Assembly (NCBI GenBank): GCA_934654795.1
Contig: CAKUGT010000018.1
Location: 1-32,071 of the forward strand
DNA: 32,071 nucleotides
Direction: 5' to 3'
Source of the DNA: an uncultured Collinsella sp.
GTDB taxonomy: Bacteria > Actinomycetota > Coriobacteriia > Coriobacteriales > Coriobacteriaceae
Made by a program: the position numbers and the translations under genes. This document shows positions 25,876-32,071 of this stretch, one piece after another. Within the stretch, counting starts at the first letter, position 1. Each line of letters starts with the position of its first letter. The notes under the pieces were generated by a model. That model saw nothing but the letters and a program-made list of their open reading frames with translations. It was not told where the DNA came from and ran no database searches.

Positions 25876-27062
25876 TGTCCTTCCAGACGACGTATGGCCC
25901 CGATGGACGCCTTCGCGTTGCCATCCTGGGCTGTACAGGCTCTATCGGCACCCAGGCGCTCGATGTGTGCCGCCAGCATGCCGATCGCCTGCAGGTGACG
26001 GCGCTGTCCGTTAACTCCAGTACCTCGGAGCTCGTTGCCGCTGCCCGCGAGTTCTCGGTTCCGGCGGTTGCCGTGGCCGATGTCGATCATGGCGATGACG
26101 CCGTGCTGCAGGAGTTGCCCGAGGGCACGCAGCTCGGCGTTGGCGCGCAGGCGGTTTGCGAGCTCGTGCGTCGCGACGATGTCGACTGCGTGCTTGTCGC
26201 TATTGTGGGCGCCGCCGGTCTCGAGGCGAGCCATGCGGCCTTGACCTCGAATAAGCGCCTTGCCCTTGCCAACAAGGAGTCCCTCGTTGTCGGTGGCGAC
26301 TTGCTTATGCCGTTGGCGCAACCGGGCCAGCTTATTCCGGTCGACTCTGAGCATTCCGCCATCTACCAGTGCTATCTGGGGGAGAACCCGCGCGAGGCCC
26401 ACTGCATTTGGCTCACCTGCTCGGGCGGTCCGTTCTTTGGCCGCACGCGCGACGAGCTCGATCGCGTGACGCGTGCCGATGCCCTCGCGCATCCCACGTG
26501 GGCCATGGGTGCCAAGATCACCATTGACTCCGCCACTCTCATGAACAAGGGCCTGGAGCGCATTGAGGCCATGCATCTGTTTAACTGCGACCTCGATTTC
26601 ATTAACGTGGTCGTGCAGCGTCAGTCCAAGATTCACTCTATGGTCGAGTTCGCCGACGGCTCCGTGATGGCGCATCTCGGTGCATCCGACATGCGTATTC
26701 CCATCCAGTTCGCGTTCTCGTATCCCGAGCGTTGGGATACCCCGGCGCCTCGTATCGATTTCCGCGAGCTGGGGCAGCTCACGTTTGATGCTGCCGACAT
26801 GGATACCTTCCGCTGTCTGGCACTGGCCGAGCGTGCCGGCAAGACGGGTGGCACCATGCCGTGCGTGCTCAATGCCGCCAACGAGGTCGCCGTCGATGCC
26901 TTCCTGCACGATGGCTGCAGCTTTACCGATATCGATCGCATTGTGGAATCCTGCATGGACGCCCACGATATGCAGGCGGTCGATTCGTTTGAGCAGCTTC
27001 GCGACATCGATGCGTGGGCGCGTGAAAAGGCTGCGCAGGTGCTCGCCGCAACCCGTTCCTAA
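25875..27062 (+). CDS. dxr: 1-deoxy-D-xylulose 5-phosphate reductoisomerase
   Basis: Second step of the MEP isoprenoid pathway: NADPH-dependent rearrangement of DXP to methylerythritol phosphate. NADPH-binding is shown by ILGCTGSIGTQALDV (17-31). ANKESLVVGG (132-141) and PVDSEHSAIYQ (155-165) form the active site, with metal ligands D157 and E159, and IDSATLMNKGLERIEAMHLF follows. The C-terminal helical domain is complete. ATG 25875 overlaps the cdsA stop (TAATG), and GGAGG lies 9 bases upstream. Length 395 is typical. ispG, a later enzyme of the same pathway, is two genes downstream. Confidence 0.97.
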   Translation: MSFQTTYGPDGRLRVAILGCTGSIGTQALDVCRQHADRLQVTALSVNSSTSELVAAAREFSVPAVAVADVDHGDDAVLQELPEGTQLGVGAQAVCELVRRDDVDCVLVAIVGAAGLEASHAALTSNKRLALANKESLVVGGDLLMPLAQPGQLIPVDSEHSAIYQCYLGENPREAHCIWLTCSGGPFFGRTRDELDRVTRADALAHPTWAMGAKITIDSATLMNKGLERIEAMHLFNCDLDFINVVVQRQSKIHSMVEFADGSVMAHLGASDMRIPIQFAFSYPERWDTPAPRIDFRELGQLTFDAADMDTFRCLALAERAGKTGGTMPCVLNAANEVAVDAFLHDGCSFTDIDRIVESCMDAHDMQAVDSFEQLRDIDAWAREKAAQVLAATRS

Positions 27063-27087
27063 CCCATAAGGATTGCTTTTTCGTTTT

Positions 27088-28449
27088 ATGGATACTGTTC
27101 TGAGCGTTCTCTCATCGGTCTTTTGGGGCCTGCTGATGCTTTCCGTCCTCGTGTTTTTGCACGAGGGCGGCCACTTTTTGGCGGCGCGTGCCTGCGGCGT
27201 CCGTGTGACCGAGTTCTTTTTGGGTCTGCCGTGCCGCTTTGACATCCATTACACGTCGCGTCGCATTGGAACCAAGTTTGGCGTGACCCCGCTGCTGCTG
27301 GGTGGCTACGCTGCCATCTGCGGTATGGATCCGACCGATGTTTCGTGCGCCGATCGCGTGCTCGCGGCTATCTATCGTCATGGTCGCGTTACCGTGGCCG
27401 ACCTTGCTGTCGAGCTCGAGCTTTCCGAGGAGGTTGTGCTCGAGGCATGCGCCCTTTTGCTGGGCTGGGGCTCCATCGCGCCCTGGTATGAGGAAGGGGA
27501 GAAGCCCTCGCCGAGCTACTATCCCACCAAATATCAGACGTTGCCGCGAGACACGGCAGGCTATACCACCTTTGATGGTCGCCGTTTCGATCGCGAACAT
27601 GCGACTGCCGAGGGCGATGTGTGGGAGCTGACGTTCGGCGAGGCCGAGTTCCTTGCACAAGAGCGTTCGCACACCTATCTTGGCCAGGGCTTTCTCAAGC
27701 GCGCCTTTATGCTGCTCGCGGGCATTATTGTCAATATCTTGACAGGCTTTTTGCTCCTTATGAGTATCTATTCCATTGCGGGTGTCACCGTGCCGATGGA
27801 TACCAACGTGATCGGTCAGGTTGACGAGGGGTCTATTGCCGCCAAGGCGGGTATCGAGGGCGGCGACGCGATCCTTTCGGTTGACGGAGTATCGTGCTCT
27901 ACTTGGATGGACGTTTACGATGCCATCGGCAAGGCTGCCGGTAAGGACGATATCGCTATCGATTACGAGCGTGACGGCAAGCAGCATTCGACCGCGGTTG
28001 CGCTCAAAGAGGACGAGCGCCTAGGTGTGTATGCTTCTACGCAGGTGGTCCGTTTAGACCCCATCACGTCGGCTCGCCTGTCGTTCTCCTATGTCGTGCA
28101 GACAGCGGAAGGCGTGATGCGCCTGCTCCAGCCGCAGCATACGATGGAGATTCTCGATCAGTCTTCTTCGATCGTGGGTATTAGCGTTATGTCCTCACAG
28201 GCCGCTGCTGCCGGCCCTGCCACGTTCCTTTCGTTTGCCGCCCTCATTTCGTTCTCGCTTGGCTTTATGAACCTGCTGCCCATCCCACCACTCGATGGCG
28301 GCAAGCTGGTCATCGAGATCATTCAAAAGATTGCGGGCCGCGAGCTGCCGCTCAAGGTCCAGACGATTGTGAGCTATGTGGGCATCGCGCTCTTTGCGCT
28401 GCTGTTTGTCTATATGCTTCGTTCCGACATCCTTCGATTTATTCTCTAG
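27088..28449 (+). CDS. rseP: RIP metalloprotease RseP/Rip1 (site-2 protease) with winged-helix-like insert
   Basis: Membrane-embedded zinc protease that cleaves transmembrane substrates such as anti-sigma factors and leftover signal peptides. The first helix carries HEGGH (25-29). TM2 is about 206-230, followed by a PDZ domain (about 238-315). The third zinc ligand is in NLLPIPPLDGG (395-405), and a last helix follows. Between TM1 and TM2, on the expected cytosolic side, residues 87-131 read SCADRVLAAIYRHGR...LAVELELSEEVVLEACALL, much like a DeoR-type winged helix. A further 60 residues before TM2 are unassigned. I chose ATG 27088, although AAGGA lies 16 bases away; TTG 27073 is in frame but too close to that site. 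It stands between dxr and ispG, the order also seen around mycobacterial rip1. Confidence 0.94.
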   Translation: MDTVLSVLSSVFWGLLMLSVLVFLHEGGHFLAARACGVRVTEFFLGLPCRFDIHYTSRRIGTKFGVTPLLLGGYAAICGMDPTDVSCADRVLAAIYRHGRVTVADLAVELELSEEVVLEACALLLGWGSIAPWYEEGEKPSPSYYPTKYQTLPRDTAGYTTFDGRRFDREHATAEGDVWELTFGEAEFLAQERSHTYLGQGFLKRAFMLLAGIIVNILTGFLLLMSIYSIAGVTVPMDTNVIGQVDEGSIAAKAGIEGGDAILSVDGVSCSTWMDVYDAIGKAAGKDDIAIDYERDGKQHSTAVALKEDERLGVYASTQVVRLDPITSARLSFSYVVQTAEGVMRLLQPQHTMEILDQSSSIVGISVMSSQAAAAGPATFLSFAALISFSLGFMNLLPIPPLDGGKLVIEIIQKIAGRELPLKVQTIVSYVGIALFALLFVYMLRSDILRFIL

Positions 28450-28462
28450 GGGAGTGTTTGGA

Positions 28463-29545
28463 TTGTCTCTATCCCATTCTTTGCCGCGCGAGCTGACGCG
28501 CCCCGTGCATGTGGGCGGCGTGCAGATCGGCGGCGGCGCGCCGGTCGTGGTTCAGTCCATGACCTGCACCGATACCGCCGATGCTCAGGCAACGCTTGGG
28601 CAGGTTCGCGCGTTGGCGCGGGCGGGCTGCGATATCGTGCGCGTGAGCGTGCCCACCGAGGCCGCGCTCGAGGGCTTCCGTACCATCTGTGCTGAGTCCC
28701 CGGTGCCGATTGTCGCCGATATTCACTTTAACCATAAGCTCGCCATCGGCGCCGTCGAGGCTGGTGCCTCCAAACTGCGTATCAATCCCGGTAATATCGG
28801 CGATTGGGCTAAGGTCGATGCCGTCATCGACGCTGCCGGCGCTGCGGGCTGTGCGATTCGCATCGGCGTCAACGCCGGCTCGCTTGAGCAGGATATCGCC
28901 GAGCGCGACGACCTCACGCAGCCCGAGAAGCTCGTGATGTCGAGCGAGCGCTTTGTGCGGCACTTTGAGGACCGTGGGTTTACCAACATCGTGCTTTCCG
29001 CCAAGGCCCATAGCGTACAGACGACGCTTGATACCTATCGCGCTCTGTCGCGCGAGATACCGCATGTTCCGCTTCACCTGGGCGTGACGGAGGCGGGTAC
29101 CAAGCTCCAGGGCACCATCAAGAGCTCTGTAGGCTTGGGTATCTTGCTTTCCGAAGGCATCGGTGACACCATGCGTGTGTCGCTCACGGCCGATCCGGTC
29201 GAGGAGCCGCCGGTCGCCTGGGGTATTCTGCAGTCGCTGGGCCTGCGCCGCCGTGGTCCCGAGATTGTCTCGTGCCCTACGTGCGCTCGCTGCCAGGTTA
29301 ACCTTATTCCCATTGCCGAGGAGGTCACCGAGCGGCTTAAGAACTACTCCGCGCCGCTTTCGATCGCCGTGATGGGGTGTGCCGTTAATGGCCCCGGCGA
29401 GGCTTCCGACGCCGACCTAGGCGTGGCCTGTGGACGAGGTCAGGGCCTGCTCTTTTCGCATGGCCAGATCATTGGTAAAGTAGCTGAGGATCAAATTGTC
29501 GACGCGCTTATGGCCGAGGTCGACAAACTTATTGAGGAGAAGTAA
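28463..29545 (+). CDS. ispG: 4-hydroxy-3-methylbut-2-enyl diphosphate synthase IspG (GcpE)
   Basis: Iron-sulfur enzyme of the MEP pathway that reductively opens methylerythritol cyclodiphosphate. The N-terminal TIM barrel includes VVQSMTCTDTADAQATLGQVRAL, IVADIHFNHKLAI, LRINPGNIG and HLGVTEAG. The C-terminal cluster domain supplies C271 and C274 (SCPTC), C306 in MGCAVNGPGEASDAD, and E313 as the likely fourth cluster ligand. The start is TTG 28463, with GGGGAG 8 bases upstream. GTG 28454 is in frame but overlaps that site, and the longer open frame upstream lies inside rseP. Length 360 is normal for the single-barrel bacterial form. proS begins immediately after its stop. Confidence 0.96.
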   Translation: MSLSHSLPRELTRPVHVGGVQIGGGAPVVVQSMTCTDTADAQATLGQVRALARAGCDIVRVSVPTEAALEGFRTICAESPVPIVADIHFNHKLAIGAVEAGASKLRINPGNIGDWAKVDAVIDAAGAAGCAIRIGVNAGSLEQDIAERDDLTQPEKLVMSSERFVRHFEDRGFTNIVLSAKAHSVQTTLDTYRALSREIPHVPLHLGVTEAGTKLQGTIKSSVGLGILLSEGIGDTMRVSLTADPVEEPPVAWGILQSLGLRRRGPEIVSCPTCARCQVNLIPIAEEVTERLKNYSAPLSIAVMGCAVNGPGEASDADLGVACGRGQGLLFSHGQIIGKVAEDQIVDALMAEVDKLIEEK

Positions 29546-31267
<1,722 letters not shown>

Positions 31268-31297
31268 TCGACGATTTCGCTTGTAGTTCGATATACG

Positions 31298-31346
31298 GGA
31301 CGGCCCCACATTTCTCCAGATCGGGGAGATGTGGGGCCGTCCTTTT
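31298..31346 (+). terminator. Strong terminator after proS
   Basis: A perfect 14-bp stem (31298-31311 with 31329-31342), extended inside by CTCC/GGAG, is followed by TTTTATC. It ends the eight-gene pyrH-proS operon. Confidence 0.93.
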
Positions 31347-31375
31347 ATCTTGTGGCATCCTCGATATCTAAAAGG

Positions 31376-31409
31376 AAAACCCCACAGCCCATATGAGCTG
31401 CGGGGTTTT
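31376..31409. terminator. Bidirectional terminator between proS and the phosphotransferase gene
   Basis: AAAACCCCACAGC (31376-31388) pairs with GCTGCGGGGTTTT (31397-31409), with one A-C mismatch. The T-run at its right and the A-run at its left let it work on both strands. It lies just beyond the 3' end of the minus-strand gene. Confidence 0.85.
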
Positions 31410-31444
31410 CTTGTGCCTCCGATGCGAAATAAATCGCTCAGATA

Positions 31445-32071
31445 TTACTGATAATCGACGACGTCGATCCAGTTCTTCAGGAACTCATCGTTCACGTTGC
31501 GCTTACGAGCGAGCTCGGAAGCGGCGACGATGCTCGTCCACTGACGCACGACCTGCATGGGCATGTCGGCGCGGTCGCAGTAGAGCTCCAGGTAGGCCTC
31601 GGCCTGGTCCTTGCTGTTGAGGGCGAAGAGCAGGTAGGTGGTGGCAACGTCGGCAGCAGGGGAGCCCTGGGTGGCGTGTGCCCAGTCGCACACATAGAGC
31701 TGGCCGTCGTCGCCGACGATGACGTTGGAGGGGTTGAAGTCGCCGTGGCAGACCTTGAACTCCTTGGTCATGCCGTCCAGACGCTCCTGAAGGTTGTAGC
31801 GCGTGGTGGCATTGAGCTGATCAAGGCTGTCGATCATGCGGGCGAACTTGTCGCGCTGACGGTTGAGCAACGGGGAGGTGTAGCCGTGGATCTCGATCTG
31901 GAGGTCGACGAACATCTCGAGGTACTCACCAAAGCGCTGGGGCTCGGCAGTCATCTTCTCGGCAAGGGTGGTGCCCGGAACCTTCTCGGTCACGAGCGCC
32001 CAGCCGTTGGCGTTCTCGAGCTGGGAAACCTCGAGAGCCTTGGGGCTGCGGATGCCGCACTCATTGATGCG
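31445..32071 (-). CDS. APH-fold phosphotransferase, 5' end outside window
   Basis: C-terminal 208 residues of a protein of the aminoglycoside phosphotransferase/choline kinase fold. The frame is open to the window edge, so the start and the nucleotide-binding N-terminal lobe are missing. Visible from the edge are LVTEKVPGTTLAEKM, probably the hinge region; KVCHGDFNPSNVIV (catalytic loop, HGDFNPSN at 109-116), where the Asp is the catalytic base; and LYVCDWAHATQGSPAADVATT (DW at 129-130), the metal-binding DFG equivalent. The substrate cannot be inferred: such proteins act on antibiotics, choline, sugars or unknown small molecules. There is no sign of a resistance island around it. A GTG at 31993 is not the true start, because conserved sequence precedes it. 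Confidence 0.85.
   Translation of the reverse strand, partial: RINECGIRSPKALEVSQLENANGWALVTEKVPGTTLAEKMTAEPQRFGEYLEMFVDLQIEIHGYTSPLLNRQRDKFARMIDSLDQLNATTRYNLQERLDGMTKEFKVCHGDFNPSNVIVGDDGQLYVCDWAHATQGSPAADVATTYLLFALNSKDQAEAYLELYCDRADMPMQVVRQWTSIVAASELARKRNVNDEFLKNWIDVVDYQ

Noticed and set aside
31445..32071. An antibiotic resistance gene
   Set aside because: The APH fold is clear, but the N-terminal half is missing, no substrate motif can be read and no mobile context is present, so resistance cannot be claimed.

Overview
This window is a dense, high-GC bacterial housekeeping region that I assign, by inference, to an actinobacterium of class Coriobacteriia, most likely Collinsella or a close relative. 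Three things support this. The order rpsP-khpA-rimM-trmD ... rplS-rnhB-yraN-comM-dprA ... xer-rpsB-tsf-pyrH-frr ... cdsA-dxr-rseP-ispG ... proS is the order known from actinobacteria such as Mycobacterium. The window also carries genes more typical of Firmicutes-like lineages: separate alpha and beta glycyl-tRNA synthetase subunits, folate-dependent TrmFO, and pyruvate phosphate dikinase with its regulator. Protein sequences and codon use look homogeneous, with no sign of a recent island, phage, transposon or CRISPR array.

Layout from left to right. (1) obg (5' end cut off)-nadD-yqeK-rsfS form one plus-strand operon for ribosome maturation and NAD synthesis, ending at a terminator near 3024-3066. 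(2) dinB lies alone on the minus strand, convergent with rsfS and divergent from the next operon. A LexA-like site sits at its promoter and start. (3) rpsP-khpA-rimM-trmD-lepB form a translation and secretion operon, followed closely by glyQ-glyS and the PPDK regulatory protein gene. (4) A 346-base gap contains a perfect 35-bp palindrome, a second hairpin and helically spaced TTTACC repeats, and leads into ppdK. (5) rplS has its own promoter, leader hairpin and terminator. rnhB stands between two strong terminators. (6) yraN-comM-dprA-trmFO-xerC are tightly packed; the xerC-like gene has no ordinary start codon. (7) rpsB-tsf have a strong promoter with a palindrome in its spacer and a leader of about 135 nt. 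(8) pyrH-frr-uppS-cdsA-dxr-rseP-ispG-proS form one long operon linking nucleotide, ribosome recycling, undecaprenyl and phospholipid, MEP isoprenoid and envelope-protease functions. (9) After two terminators, a minus-strand APH-fold phosphotransferase gene runs off the right edge.

Functionally the window is mainly translation (ribosomal proteins S16, L19 and S2, EF-Ts, RRF, GlyRS, ProRS, tRNA and rRNA-processing factors), envelope lipid precursors (Dxr, IspG, UppS, CdsA), membrane proteolysis (LepB, RseP) and DNA handling (DinB, RNase HII, ComM, DprA, Xer). I found no clearly new defence or mobile system. The most interesting departures from routine are the perfect 35-bp palindrome, the missing NTG start of the Xer recombinase, a winged-helix-like segment within RseP, and the regulatory architecture upstream of ppdK and rpsB.
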